Shown here in pieces: positions 40,929-50,357 of a stretch of DNA of 64,000 bases. Each line of letters opens with the position of its first letter. Positions within the stretch are counted from its first letter, which is position 1. The notes below the pieces were generated by a model, which had not been told where the DNA came from, did not search any database, and worked only from the letters and a program-made list of their open reading frames with translations. Source of the stretch: Dongia mobilis. GTDB taxonomy: Bacteria > Pseudomonadota > Alphaproteobacteria > Dongiales > Dongiaceae. Where the stretch lies: NCBI RefSeq assembly GCF_004363235.1, contig NZ_SNYW01000007.1:545064-609063 (forward strand), in the 5' to 3' direction. Position numbers and translations under genes: made by a program.

Positions 40929-41396
40929 ATGGACGGGCAATTGCCGAGACTGAGGATCGACGGTGTGGCGGTGGCGATCGGCGAGCATGCCCTGCTGCTG
41001 CGCGGCCCGGTCGGCAGCGGCCGGTCGGATCTGGCGCTGCGCCTGGTCGACGAGGGGGCGCTGCTGATCAGCGACGAGCAGGTCGAATTGCGGCGCGCCG
41101 GCGACGCGTTGCTGGTCGGCGTGCCGTCGGCCATGCCGCCGCATCTGGTCGGCCGACTGGAGGCGCGCGGCCTCGGCATCGTGCCGCTGCCGCATGAGGC
41201 GCGGGCACTGCCGCTGCGCTGGGTCGCCGATCTGATGCCGCAGGGCGAGATCGAGCGCATGCCGGCGGCGGAACAGGCCGCGTATCTGGGCGTCGCCATA
41301 CCGGTGGTCAGGATCGATCCGGCGGCGGTTTCGGCCACGGCGCGGCTGCGGCTTGTCATGCGCTGCGCGCCGGACCAGATTCTTGGCCGGATGTGA
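40929..41396 (+). CDS. hprK: HPr kinase/phosphatase-like protein, short form with altered P-loop
   Basis: A 155-residue version of the alphaproteobacterial short HPr kinase, which lacks the N-terminal domain of Gram-positive forms. It sits in the usual place between chvG and rapZ. The P-loop reads LLLRGPVGSGRSDLALRLVD, with Arg where other members have the essential Lys, and the metal-binding Asp-Asp is changed to LISDEQVEL. The enzyme may have reduced or changed activity. A matching HPr with a serine at the regulatory site is encoded at 42902. The identity rests on position and overall pattern. Confidence 0.85.
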   Translation: MDGQLPRLRIDGVAVAIGEHALLLRGPVGSGRSDLALRLVDEGALLISDEQVELRRAGDALLVGVPSAMPPHLVGRLEARGLGIVPLPHEARALPLRWVADLMPQGEIERMPAAEQAAYLGVAIPVVRIDPAAVSATARLRLVMRCAPDQILGRM

Positions 41397-41438
41397 AACG
41401 GCGGATGGCATGAACCGGCGGATCGGGACGGCAAGGGC

Positions 41439-42422
41439 ATGAATGACTTCACGAGCGGCGCGGAAAAGCAGGTGGCCGACAGCAACCCGGCCAGCCGGCA
41501 CATCCTGCTGGTGACGGGCCTCGCCGGCGCCGGCCGCTCGACGGCACTCAAATGCCTCGAGGATCTGGGCTTCGAGGCGGTCGACAACCTGCCGCTCGAC
41601 CTGCTGCCCTCGCTGCTGGCCGGCCTCGGCCAGGACGCGCTGGGCCAGGCCGCCCTGCCCGAGATGGCGAAGCCGCTGGCGCTCGGCATCGATTCCCGCA
41701 CCAGCGGATTCTCGCGCGACCGCTTCATCGACCTGGTCGAGGCGATGCGCGGCGACCGCGGCTTCACCGTCAGCCTGCTGTTCCTCGATTGCGAGGACGA
41801 GGTGCTGCAGCGGCGTTATACCGAGACCAGGCGGCGCCATCCGCTGGCACCGGACCGCCCGGTGGCAGACGGCATCCAGCGCGAGCGCAGCCTGATGGCG
41901 CCGGTGCGCGACCGGGCCGATCTGGTACTGGATACGACCGATACCGCGATCGGCGATCTGAAGGCGCTGCTGGCCGGGCATTTCGGCCGCCACGCCGCTT
42001 CCGCCCGCGAATCCGTCCTCGCCCTCACCGTGCTGTCCTTTTCCTATCGCAAGGGATTGCCGCGCGAGGCCGACCTCGTTTTCGATGTCCGTTTCCTCGA
42101 AAATCCGTATTACAATCAGGACCTTAGGCCACTGACAGGGGAGGACCAGGCAGTCGGGGCGGCGATCGCCCGCGACCCGGCTTTCCCTGGTTTCTTTGCG
42201 GCGCTGACTTCCCTATTGTGGCCGCTCCTGCCGGGCTACGAGGCGGAGGGGAAGAGCTACCTCACCATCGCCATCGGCTGCACGGGAGGCCGTCACCGCT
42301 CCGTCTATGTCGCCGGCCGGCTTGCCGCCTGGCTGCGCGAGAGGGGGCGTGCGGTAACGCTGCGGCATCGTGATCTGGCGCAGAGCCTGACCCAAGGCCT
42401 GACCCAGGGCGCCCGCAAGTGA
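41439..42422 (+). CDS. rapZ: RNase adapter RapZ (P-loop NTPase)
   Basis: A 327-residue RapZ family protein, known in enterobacteria as the adapter that presents small RNAs to RNase E; in alphaproteobacteria its target is less clear. The N-terminal P-loop is LVTGLAGAGRSTALKCLEDL, followed by EAVDNLPLDLLPSLL. The C-terminal domain contains SFSYRKGLPREADLVFDVRF and GCTGGRHRSVYVAGRLAAWL, the conserved family end. It lies in a conserved cluster with HprK and the PTS genes. A 12-base duplication gives the C-terminal SLTQGLTQG. Confidence 0.95.
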   Translation: MNDFTSGAEKQVADSNPASRHILLVTGLAGAGRSTALKCLEDLGFEAVDNLPLDLLPSLLAGLGQDALGQAALPEMAKPLALGIDSRTSGFSRDRFIDLVEAMRGDRGFTVSLLFLDCEDEVLQRRYTETRRRHPLAPDRPVADGIQRERSLMAPVRDRADLVLDTTDTAIGDLKALLAGHFGRHAASARESVLALTVLSFSYRKGLPREADLVFDVRFLENPYYNQDLRPLTGEDQAVGAAIARDPAFPGFFAALTSLLWPLLPGYEAEGKSYLTIAIGCTGGRHRSVYVAGRLAAWLRERGRAVTLRHRDLAQSLTQGLTQGARK

Positions 42423-42461
42423 GGCGGTCGCGCAAGAAGAAACGTATCCAGGGGGTAACGG

Positions 42462-42884
42462 GTGGGTGATACTTCGTTGATCGGCATCGTTCTCGTGACA
42501 CATGGCAGACTGGCCGCCGAATTTCTCGCTGCATTGGAACATGTCGTGGGCCGGCAGGTTGCCGCCACGGCAATCTGCATCGGTCCGGAGGACGACATGG
42601 AGATGCGGCGCCGCGAAATTCTCGATGCCGTCGCCGCTTGCGACCAGGGCAAGGGTGTCGTCCTTCTGACCGACATGTTCGGCGGCACGCCGTCCAATCT
42701 CGCCATCTCGACCCTGGACAAGGCGAATGTCGAGGTGGTTGCGGGCGTCAACCTGCCGATGCTGATCAAGCTGGCCAGCGTCCGTGGCACGCTGCCCCTG
42801 GCCGGCGCGGTGGTGGCGGCCCAGGAGGCCGGCCGCAAATACATCAATGTCGCCTCGCAATTGCTGAAGGCGAGCGAGTCCTAA
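42462..42884 (+). CDS. PTS mannose-type EIIA component
   Basis: A 140-residue EIIA domain of the mannose family. The phosphorylated His lies near residue 14 in LVTHGRLAAEFLAALEHV, and VVLLTDMFGGTPSNLAIST is the conserved motif. No EIIB, EIIC or EIID is present, so it is not a sugar transporter part; in alphaproteobacteria this EIIA belongs to a regulatory chain with HPr and EI. A GTG start is used, with AGGGGG-type sequence upstream. HPr follows after 17 bases. Confidence 0.93.
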   Translation: MGDTSLIGIVLVTHGRLAAEFLAALEHVVGRQVAATAICIGPEDDMEMRRREILDAVAACDQGKGVVLLTDMFGGTPSNLAISTLDKANVEVVAGVNLPMLIKLASVRGTLPLAGAVVAAQEAGRKYINVASQLLKASES

Positions 42885-42901
42885 GGGGGCGCGGGCACGA
42901 C

Positions 42902-43183
42902 ATGTCGGGGGAGAACAGGATCACGGCGCGCGCGCGGATCTGCAACCAGAAGGGTCTGCATGCGCGTGCGGCGGCGAAGTTCGTCAAGACGTCAGGTGGT
43001 TTCGACGCGGACATCCGCGTTGCCAAGGGCGAGATGGATGTCAGCGGCGGCTCGATCATGGGCCTGATGATGCTGGCCGCCGGCATCGGCTCGGAACTGG
43101 AGATCCAGGCTTCCGGCCCGGAAGCCGATCGTGCCGTCGCCGCGCTGGTCGATCTCATCGCGCGGAAATTCGATGAAGAGTGA
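42902..43183 (+). CDS. PTS phosphocarrier protein HPr
   Basis: A 93-residue HPr. The active histidine is in NQKGLHARAAAKFVKTSGGF, and the regulatory serine is in VSGGSIMGLMMLAAGIGSEL. It carries phosphate from enzyme I (next gene, 6 bases on) to the EIIA domain. The serine would be the target of the HPr kinase encoded upstream, although that kinase has an altered P-loop. Confidence 0.95.
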   Translation: MSGENRITARARICNQKGLHARAAAKFVKTSGGFDADIRVAKGEMDVSGGSIMGLMMLAAGIGSELEIQASGPEADRAVAALVDLIARKFDEE

Positions 43184-43189
43184 CGCATT

Positions 43190-45040
43190 ATGAGCACTGA
43201 AGGCCCGGTGCAGAAGCGGCGCCGGCCCAGGTCGGGCGCTAAACCCGCCGGCACCGACAATCCCGCGGCGACGAAGAAGGCCGGCGCCAGGACGGAGAAG
43301 CTGCTGGAAGGTCTGGCTGTCTCCAGCGGCATCGTCATCGGCGAGGCACATCTGGTCGAGATCGGCGTCGTCAACGTACCCGATTACGAGATCGGCGAGG
43401 ACGCCGTCGAGGCCGAGCTTGCGCGCTTCGCCTCCGCCCTTGCCAAATCCGAGCGCCAGCTGAAGAAGCTGAAGAAGAAGAGCGCGGAACTCCACGGTGC
43501 CGCGGCCGAGGAGCTGGAATTCCTGCTCGACGCGCATATGCAGATGCTCTCCGGCTCGCGCGTCGTGCGCGGGGTCGAACGGCGCATCCGCAGCGACCGG
43601 CGCAATGCCGAGGCGGCGGTGCTGGCCGAGATCGGCGCCGTTGCCCACGAATTCGAGAATCTGAACGACCCCTATCTCTCGGCTCGCGCCAAGGATGTGC
43701 GCGAGGTGGGCGACCGGCTGCTGCGCAACCTGACCGAGACGCCGTTCGAGGCGTTCAAGCACCTGCCCGACGGCGCCATCGTCATCGCCGAGGAACTGAC
43801 CCCGGCCGATACGGCGCTGCTCGACCCCAGGCGCATCCGCGGATTCGTCACCGAACTCGGCGGCGCCGAAAGCCATACCGCGATCATGGCCCGCTCGCTG
43901 GCGCTGCCCGCCGTCCTCGGCGTGGCCGGCCTCACCAAGACGGTGAAGACGGGCGATACCCTGATCGTCGACGGCTCCGCCGGGCGGCTCTATGTCAACC
44001 CGACGGCGGCGCGCCTGGCAGAATTGCAGCGCCGCCAGGTCGAACTGGAAAAATCCGACCGCATCCTGGCGCGGCTCCGCAAGGTGCCGGCGATCACCCG
44101 CGACGGCCAGCGCGTCGGTATGCTGGCCAATCTGGAACTGCCGCGCGAACTGGACATGGCGCTGAAATCCGGCGCCGAGGGCGTCGGCCTGCTGCGCTCC
44201 GAATACCTCTTCATGAACCGGGTCGACCTGCCCAGCGAGGACGAGCAGGCCGAGGCCTATCGCGCCATCGTCGAGGGCATGGCGGGGCGTCCCGTCACCA
44301 TCCGCACGCTCGATGTCGGCGGCGACAAACTGGCGCCGTCCTTGCGCGAGCGGCTCGGCGATGCCGCCAATCCGGCCCTCGGCCTGCGCGCGATTCGCCT
44401 CGGGCTGCAGGAGCGCGCGCTGCTGGAGACCCAGCTTGCCGCTATCCTGCGCGCCGCCGCCCATGGCGAGGTGCGCATTCTGCTGCCGATGATTTCGTCG
44501 CTCTCCGAGGTGCGCCAGGTGCGCGAGATCGTCACCCAGGTGGCGAAAAAGCTGAAGCGCCGCGGTGTGAAGCTGGCCGACGAGTTGCCGCCGATCGGCA
44601 TCATGATCGAGGTGCCGGGTGCCGCCCTCGCCGCCGACGCCCTGGCCCAGGTCGCCGATTTCTTCGCCATCGGCTCCAACGACCTCACCCAGTACACGCT
44701 GGCCATCGATCGCGGCGAGGAGCAGGTAGCGCATCTCTACAACCCGCTGCACCCGGCCGTGCTGCGCCTCATCCAGTTCGCGACCGAGGCCGCCTTGCGT
44801 GCGCGCATCCCGGTCAGCGTCTGCGGCGAGATCGCCGGCGACCCTCGCTTCGTGCCGTTGCTCCTTGGCCTCGGCATCCAGGACCTCTCCATGGCGCCGG
44901 TCAATTTGCCGCGCGTCAAGCAGCGCATCCGCTCGATCGACTATCTCGCCGCGACGCGCTGCGCCCGGCTCATCATGGAGCAGTGGGATAGCGGCCGCAT
45001 CGCCATGATGCTGGACGATTTCAACGCGCTCGCCGTCTGA
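43190..45040 (+). CDS. ptsI: PTS enzyme I (phosphoenolpyruvate-protein phosphotransferase)
   Basis: A 616-residue enzyme that takes phosphate from PEP and passes it to HPr. An N-terminal Lys/Pro-rich tail of about 35 residues precedes the HPr-binding domain. The active-site His is in GFVTELGGAESHTAIMARSL. The PEP-binding barrel has EGVGLLRSEYLFMNR, PLHPAVLRLIQ and SVCGEIAGDPRFVPLLLGLG. No GAF domain is seen at the N-terminus, unlike classic PtsP. It ends the hprK-rapZ-EIIA-HPr-EI cluster. Confidence 0.94.
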   Translation: MSTEGPVQKRRRPRSGAKPAGTDNPAATKKAGARTEKLLEGLAVSSGIVIGEAHLVEIGVVNVPDYEIGEDAVEAELARFASALAKSERQLKKLKKKSAELHGAAAEELEFLLDAHMQMLSGSRVVRGVERRIRSDRRNAEAAVLAEIGAVAHEFENLNDPYLSARAKDVREVGDRLLRNLTETPFEAFKHLPDGAIVIAEELTPADTALLDPRRIRGFVTELGGAESHTAIMARSLALPAVLGVAGLTKTVKTGDTLIVDGSAGRLYVNPTAARLAELQRRQVELEKSDRILARLRKVPAITRDGQRVGMLANLELPRELDMALKSGAEGVGLLRSEYLFMNRVDLPSEDEQAEAYRAIVEGMAGRPVTIRTLDVGGDKLAPSLRERLGDAANPALGLRAIRLGLQERALLETQLAAILRAAAHGEVRILLPMISSLSEVRQVREIVTQVAKKLKRRGVKLADELPPIGIMIEVPGAALAADALAQVADFFAIGSNDLTQYTLAIDRGEEQVAHLYNPLHPAVLRLIQFATEAALRARIPVSVCGEIAGDPRFVPLLLGLGIQDLSMAPVNLPRVKQRIRSIDYLAATRCARLIMEQWDSGRIAMMLDDFNALAV

Positions 45041-45042
45041 GG

Positions 45043-45735
45043 GTGGGCAGTGTGAGCGGGATGCGCGTCCTGCGGCGTGGCCTGGCAATGCTGCTGGCGA
45101 CGCTGCTCGGCCTCTGCCTCGCCTATCTCTTCGCCGCTTTTGTGTTGACCATGATTCCGCGCCGGGCACTGCCGCACGGGATCGACGACTTTCGCTATTT
45201 CGCCTGCGACAACGGCGTGCATGTCGACATCCTGCTGCCGGTGGTGGGTGGCGGTCGCGACTGGCGGTCGTTCTTTCCGCCGGCCGATTTCGCCGGCGAT
45301 GTCGCCGGTGCCAGCCATATCGGCTTCGGCTGGGGCGCGCGGGACTTCTTTGCCACCACGCCGCATTGGCGCGACATGCGCCCGTGGCCAATCCTCAAGG
45401 CGCTGTTCTGGCTGGACGAGAGCGTCCTCCATGTCAGCTATCACGGCAATCCCGCCGGCGCGGCCGGGTGCCGGGCCCTGGTCGCCGACGCCGCCGGGCG
45501 GGAACGGCTCTTCGCCTTCATCGATGCGACACTGGGCGGCGCGGCGCGGCGCGTCGACCTCCCCGGTTATGGCCCCAACGACGCCTTCTATGCGGCGGTC
45601 GGTCGCTATTCCCTGTTCCGCACCTGCAACATCTGGTCGGCCGACGCCCTGCACCAGGCCGGTGCGCCGACGGGGCTCTGGTCGCCTTTTTCCTTCCAGG
45701 TCATGGACCGTTTGTCGCAGGACGCGCCCGGTTGA
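45043..45735 (+). CDS. TIGR02117/DUF2459 family membrane-anchored protein
   Basis: A protein of about 230 residues with a single N-terminal membrane helix (LAMLLATLLGLCLAYLFAAF) and a periplasmic domain containing CDNGVHVDILLPV, HIGFGWGARDFFATTPHW and FRTCNIWSADALHQAG. These match the uncharacterised DUF2459 (TIGR02117) family. The exact start is uncertain: GTG codons at 45043 and 45052 and an ATG at 45061 are all possible. The gene follows enzyme I by 2 bases, but a functional link is unknown. Confidence 0.82.
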   Translation: MGSVSGMRVLRRGLAMLLATLLGLCLAYLFAAFVLTMIPRRALPHGIDDFRYFACDNGVHVDILLPVVGGGRDWRSFFPPADFAGDVAGASHIGFGWGARDFFATTPHWRDMRPWPILKALFWLDESVLHVSYHGNPAGAAGCRALVADAAGRERLFAFIDATLGGAARRVDLPGYGPNDAFYAAVGRYSLFRTCNIWSADALHQAGAPTGLWSPFSFQVMDRLSQDAPG

Positions 45736-45803
45736 TCTGCGTCAAGGCCGTGCGCCGCTGCCGCTCTAGGCTGACCCCATCACGGACGCAACGGGAGCAG
45801 GAC

Positions 45804-46292
45804 ATGATCAAGTATGTGAGCGGCGACATCCTGATGAGCCAGGCCGATGCCATCGCCCATGGGGTGGCGCCGGGGGATCACTTCAATTCCGGCCTGGCGC
45901 TGGCCCTGCGCGAAAACTGGCCGGCCATGGTCAAGGATTTCCGCCACCATTGCCAGCAATCGCACCCCGAGGCCGGCGAGATCTTCGCCTGGAAGGGAGC
46001 GGACAACCGCCTGGTCGTCAGCCTGCTGACCCAGGAAGCGGCCTATGGCCAGGGCGGCAAGCCGGGCAAGGCGACACCGGAATATGTCGGCGCGGCACTG
46101 AAGGCGCTCGCCAAATTCGTCCGCGCAGAGGGGGTGAAGAGCCTGGCCCTGCCGCGTCTCGCCACCGGCGTCGGCGCCCTCGACTGGGACGAGGTCAAGC
46201 CGCTGGTCGAGAAGCATCTGGGCGCGCTTGATATCCCGGTCTATGTCTATGCCGTCTACCACAAGGGGACGGCGGCCCTGGAGGCTGCCTGA
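45804..46292 (+). CDS. Macro domain protein (ADP-ribose binding)
   Basis: A 162-residue single macro domain. The start MIKYVSGDILMSQADAIAHG follows a GGGAGCAGG site. The macro motif continues with GVAPGDHFNSGLALALRENW and LALPRLATGVGALDWDEVKP. Members bind ADP-ribose or hydrolyse its esters, here possibly in DNA or protein deADP-ribosylation. It stands alone between the PTS cluster and ahcY. Confidence 0.88.
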   Translation: MIKYVSGDILMSQADAIAHGVAPGDHFNSGLALALRENWPAMVKDFRHHCQQSHPEAGEIFAWKGADNRLVVSLLTQEAAYGQGGKPGKATPEYVGAALKALAKFVRAEGVKSLALPRLATGVGALDWDEVKPLVEKHLGALDIPVYVYAVYHKGTAALEAA

Positions 46293-46328
46293 ACGCGCCT
46301 AACCGCTTGCGATTAGGCCAGAATTCCG

Positions 46329-46357
46329 AGGCCGGCCTGGGTTCCTCAGGCCGGCCT
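46329..46357. terminator. Strong hairpin after the macro gene, possible terminator
   Basis: A perfect 11-bp stem AGGCCGGCCTG/CAGGCCGGCCT with a 7-base loop lies 37 bases after the macro stop. It has no clear T run, so it may only slow transcription or stabilise the RNA. Confidence 0.5.
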
Positions 46358-46385
46358 TGCCACGTCTGCGCCACCCTGCTATACG
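46357..46385 (+). promoter_or_regulatory. Candidate promoter of ahcY
   Basis: TTGCCA and TATACG are 17 bases apart, about 55 bases before the ahcY ATG. The -35 overlaps the end of the hairpin. I saw no SAH riboswitch in this leader. Confidence 0.5.
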
Positions 46386-46440
46386 GCGGCACATAAAAAT
46401 TTCCTTATCTCATCTGTTCCACGCGCATTGGAGAACGAGA

Positions 46441-47736
46441 ATGGCTGCCGCCCAGGATTTCAAAGTCAAGGATATGAGCCTCGCCGAATGGGGCCGCAAG
46501 GAGATCGCCATCGCCGAGACCGAAATGCCGGGCCTCATGGCGCTGCGCGAGGAATTCGGCAAGCAGCAGCCCCTCAAGGGTGCGCGCATCGCCGGCTGCC
46601 TGCACATGACCATCCAGACCGCGGTCCTCATCGAGACGCTGGTGGCACTGGGCGCCGAAGTGCGCTGGTCCTCCTGCAACATCTTCTCGACACAGGACCA
46701 CGCGGCGGCCGCCATCGCCGCCAAGAACATCCCGGTCTTTGCCTGGAAGGGCATGAACGAGGAAGAATTCTGGTGGTGCATCGAGCAGACCGTGCGCGGC
46801 CCCAATGGCTGGGTGCCCAACATGGTGCTGGATGACGGCGGCGACCTCACCATCCTGCTGCACGACAAGCATCCGGACCTGCTCAAGGACATCAAGGGCA
46901 TCTCGGAAGAGACCACGACCGGCGTTCACCGCCTCTACCAGATGCAGAAGGACGGCTCGCTGAAGGTGCCGGCGATCAACGTCAACGACAGCGTCACCAA
47001 GTCGAAATTCGACAACAAGTATGGCTGCCGCGAAAGCCTGGTCGACGCCATCCGTCGCGCCACCGACGTGATGATGGCCGGCAAGGTCGCGGTAGTCGCC
47101 GGTTTCGGCGATGTCGGCAAGGGCTCGGCGGAAAGCCTGCGCCATGCCGGCTGCCGCGTGCTGGTGACCGAGGCGGATCCCATCTGCGCGCTGCAGGCGG
47201 CGATGGAAGGCTACGAGGTCACCACGATGGAAGACGCCGCCACCCGCGGCGACATCTTCGTCACCGCCACGGGCTGCGTCGACGTCATCACCGTCGACCA
47301 TATGCGCGAGATGAAGGACCGCGCCATCGTCTGCAACATCGGCCATTTCGACAGCGAGATCCAGATCGCCGGCCTGCGCAATTTCAAATGGCACAATGTG
47401 AAGCCGCAGGTGGACGAGGTCGAGTTCCCGACCGGTCGCCGCATCCTGGTGCTGGCCGAAGGCCGCCTCGTCAATCTGGGCTGCGCCACCGGCCATCCCA
47501 GCTTCGTCATGTCGGCCAGCTTCACCAACCAGGTGCTGGCCCAGATCGAACTGTGGAACAACCACAAGGCCTACAAGAACGAGGTCTATGTTCTGCCCAA
47601 GCATCTCGACGAGAAGGTGGCGGCGCTGCATCTGGCCAAGGTCGGCGCCAGGCTGACCAAGCTCTCCGACAAGCAGGCGGCCTATCTCGGCATCACGCCG
47701 CAGGGTCCGTTCAAGCCGGAACATTACCGCTACTGA
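46441..47736 (+). CDS. ahcY: Adenosylhomocysteinase
   Basis: Splits S-adenosylhomocysteine to adenosine and homocysteine, relieving product inhibition of methyltransferases. The 431-residue protein shows [19 protein letters not shown], the NAD-binding stretch [34 protein letters not shown], and the conserved end KPEHYRY. It is the shorter form without the roughly 40-residue insert seen in some bacteria and plants. The start at [18 protein letters not shown] follows a GGAGAA site. It is followed by a good terminator. Confidence 0.98.
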   Translation: MAAAQDFKVKDMSLAEWGRKEIAIAETEMPGLMALREEFGKQQPLKGARIAGCLHMTIQTAVLIETLVALGAEVRWSSCNIFSTQDHAAAAIAAKNIPVFAWKGMNEEEFWWCIEQTVRGPNGWVPNMVLDDGGDLTILLHDKHPDLLKDIKGISEETTTGVHRLYQMQKDGSLKVPAINVNDSVTKSKFDNKYGCRESLVDAIRRATDVMMAGKVAVVAGFGDVGKGSAESLRHAGCRVLVTEADPICALQAAMEGYEVTTMEDAATRGDIFVTATGCVDVITVDHMREMKDRAIVCNIGHFDSEIQIAGLRNFKWHNVKPQVDEVEFPTGRRILVLAEGRLVNLGCATGHPSFVMSASFTNQVLAQIELWNNHKAYKNEVYVLPKHLDEKVAALHLAKVGARLTKLSDKQAAYLGITPQGPFKPEHYRY

Positions 47737-47756
47737 TCCTGCGATCAAATCGGCTG

Positions 47757-47796
47757 GGGGCGCCGCGGCGGAAGGGCTGCGGCGCCCCTTTCCTTT
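47757..47796 (+). terminator. Rho-independent terminator after ahcY
   Basis: A 10-bp stem GGGGCGCCGC/GCGGCGCCCC with a 12-base loop is followed by TTTCCTTT, 21 bases after the ahcY stop. Confidence 0.75.
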
Positions 47797-47842
47797 GCCG
47801 CTCGCTTGTCAGGCGGTAAGGCGAAACGTAGATTGTTTCCTC

Positions 47843-50323
47843 ATGGGGGAACGCGAACACCCGATGGCAGGGGAACCGGTGAGGACAGAACCGGGCCGGA
47901 TGGCGCCTCGGCGGCGGCCGGCGAGGCCGGGGCTGCGCACCGCGCTGGGCGCGATCGGCGCGCTGGCGCCGTCGCCCGCGCTGGCGCAACAGGCGGCGGC
48001 CATGCCGGGGCATGCCGGGTGGTGGGCCGCGGCGGCGGCCGCTGCAATCGCCGCCGGCGCCTTCTGGCTGGTCTGGCGCTGCGCCGGCCGCCAGCGACAC
48101 CTCGCCGCCGAACTGGCGGAAGAACGGCGCCGCCGCGAATCGGTCGAGCAGCGTCTGGACCGGGCGCTGCAGCATTGGGCGACGGCGCCCACCGGCCACA
48201 TTCACTGGCAACCCGGCGCCGCAGCCATCGCCGACGACAAGACCCGCCTCGCGCTCGGCCTGCCGGAAGAGAGCATGGCCGTGGCGGCGCTCGCCGACGG
48301 GATCCATGGCGATGATCGGGAAATGTTCGCGGCCAATCTCGCGGCGCTCGACCGCGAGGGAACGCATTTCGTGCTGATGCCCAAGCCGGCCGCCGGCTAT
48401 CCGCGGCTGCGCTGGGTCGGTCGCGTCGCCACCGACCAGTCGCGCCACATCTGGCTGACCGAGATCGACGACATCCTGGCGCCGGTGGAGGCGGCCAGCG
48501 CCCATGCCCGCAAGGTCGCCGCCTCGCTCGCACAGCTCCTCGACCAGCTGCCCTATCCGGTCTGGCGCCGGCAGGCGGATCTCGCCATTGCCTGGTGCAA
48601 TCCCGCCTTCGCCCAGATCTTCGACATGGCCCCGGAGCGCATCATCGGCGAGCGGCGCGAGATAAACGCCGCCGCCAAGGCTTTGGCCAAGCGCGCCCAG
48701 CGCGTCGGCCTGCCGCAATCGGAAAGCCAGCAGCTGATCGTCAAGGGCCAGCGCAGGCTCTACGATCTCACCGAGGTGCCGCTGCCGGACGGCACGGTGA
48801 TCGGCTTCGCCCTCGACCAGACCCAGCTCGAGGAAAGCCATGCCGAGCTCAGCCGCCACATCGCCGCCCATGACGACGTGCTGCAGGCGCTCTCTACCGG
48901 CATCGTCATCTTCGGGCCCGACCGGCGGGTGAAGTTCTTCAACGGCGCCTTTCGCGAGCTGTTCAATCTCGACGCGCCGTTCCTGCGTCAGGAGCCGACG
49001 GTCGACCAGTTCCTCGACAAGCTGCGCGAGCGGCGGCAGATTCCGGAACAGGCCGATTTCCGATCCTTCAAGCACGAATGGACCCGGCATGTGATGTCGG
49101 TGATCGAGCCGTTCGAGGAACTGATGCACATGCCGAGCGGTGCCACCTATCGCATGATGGCGGCGCCGCATCCCTTCGGCGGCGTCATCCTGACCTTCGA
49201 GGACGTGACCGACAACCTGACGCTGGAGCGCAACTACAACACGCTGATCGAGGTGCAGAAGGAGACCATCGACCACCTCTATGAAGGCATCGCGGTCTTC
49301 GGCAGCGACGGCCGGCTGAAGCTGCACAACCCGGCCTTCGAGCAGCTGTGGAACCTGTCGCCCGAGATCCTGGCGTCCGAGCCGCATGTGGCGCAGATCG
49401 CCGATGCGGTGAAACCCTATTTCGAAAGCCGGGCGAACTGGCAGGAACTGCGCCAGCGCATCATCACCGAAGTTGCCGACCGCGCCCTCAAGAACGTGCG
49501 GCTGGAACGGATCGACGGCAAGATCATCGACATCGCCGCCATTCCCCTGGCCGATGGCGGGCGCCTCTTCAAGTACACCGACGTCACCGACAGCATCAAC
49601 ATGGAGCGCGCACTGACCGAGCGCAACGAGGCGCTGATGGCGGCCGACCGGCTGAAGTCGGAATTCATCGCCAATGTCTCCTACGAGTTCCGCACGCCCT
49701 TGAATGCCATCATCGGCTATGCCGAGCTGCTGGCCCGGCAGTATTTCGGCGAGATGAACGAGCGCCAGCTGGAATACGCCTCGGCGATCCTCGATTCGGC
49801 GCAGAACCTCATCCTGATGATCGGCGACGTCATCGACGTGGCGGCGATCGAGGCCGGCTATATCCAGCTGGAACCGGCGCTGGTCGACATCCGGCAGATG
49901 ACGGAATCGATCTCGCGCCTGTTCCAGCAGCGCGCGCGCAGCCGCAACATCGACCTGGTGATGGAGGTGCCGGCCGATATCGGGGTCATTCGCGCCGACC
50001 CGCAACGCCTCAAGCAGGCGCTCGGCAACCTGCTTTCCGCCGCCATCGGCGCCGCACCCGCCGGCCGCTCGGTCGTGGTTGCGGCGGAGCGTGCGGCCGA
50101 CCAGCTGGCGGTCAGCGTCGCGGTGCGCGGCGCGCCGGACGATTTCGGCCTCGACATCGGTCCGGAATCGGATTCCGCGCAGGCCCGATCCTCCACGCGC
50201 GGTCTCGGCATCGCGCTGGCCCGCACTCTGGTCGAGATGCATGGCGGCCATATGGACACCGAAAGCACGCCGCAGGGTCGGCGCATCGTCTGTGCCCTGC
50301 CGATTTCGGCCGACGCGCCCTGA
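47843..50323 (+). CDS. divL: DivL-like PAS histidine-kinase homologue with Tyr in place of the phospho-His
   Basis: An 826-residue membrane-linked kinase-like protein. One membrane helix lies near residues 55-75 (WWAAAAAAAIAAGAFWLVWR), then a coiled coil and about four PAS domains between residues 115 and 600. The H-box reads EFIANVSYEFRTPLNAIIGY, with Tyr where kinases have the phosphorylated His. The same change defines DivL of Caulobacter, which regulates the CckA-CtrA cell-cycle pathway. A degenerate ATP-binding domain follows (GLGIALARTLVEMHGGHM). Location next to ahcY and near tsaE supports DivL. The start is uncertain: ATGs at 47843 and 47864 are both possible. Confidence 0.85.
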   Translation: MGEREHPMAGEPVRTEPGRMAPRRRPARPGLRTALGAIGALAPSPALAQQAAAMPGHAGWWAAAAAAAIAAGAFWLVWRCAGRQRHLAAELAEERRRRESVEQRLDRALQHWATAPTGHIHWQPGAAAIADDKTRLALGLPEESMAVAALADGIHGDDREMFAANLAALDREGTHFVLMPKPAAGYPRLRWVGRVATDQSRHIWLTEIDDILAPVEAASAHARKVAASLAQLLDQLPYPVWRRQADLAIAWCNPAFAQIFDMAPERIIGERREINAAAKALAKRAQRVGLPQSESQQLIVKGQRRLYDLTEVPLPDGTVIGFALDQTQLEESHAELSRHIAAHDDVLQALSTGIVIFGPDRRVKFFNGAFRELFNLDAPFLRQEPTVDQFLDKLRERRQIPEQADFRSFKHEWTRHVMSVIEPFEELMHMPSGATYRMMAAPHPFGGVILTFEDVTDNLTLERNYNTLIEVQKETIDHLYEGIAVFGSDGRLKLHNPAFEQLWNLSPEILASEPHVAQIADAVKPYFESRANWQELRQRIITEVADRALKNVRLERIDGKIIDIAAIPLADGGRLFKYTDVTDSINMERALTERNEALMAADRLKSEFIANVSYEFRTPLNAIIGYAELLARQYFGEMNERQLEYASAILDSAQNLILMIGDVIDVAAIEAGYIQLEPALVDIRQMTESISRLFQQRARSRNIDLVMEVPADIGVIRADPQRLKQALGNLLSAAIGAAPAGRSVVVAAERAADQLAVSVAVRGAPDDFGLDIGPESDSAQARSSTRGLGIALARTLVEMHGGHMDTESTPQGRRIVCALPISADAP

Positions 50324-50357
50324 GGCTTGCGAACGCCGATTCCGGCGGCCGGTGCCG

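Noticed and set aside
46293-46440. SAH riboswitch before ahcY
   Set aside because: The leader has only a palindromic GC hairpin and a promoter match; the SAH motif is not there.
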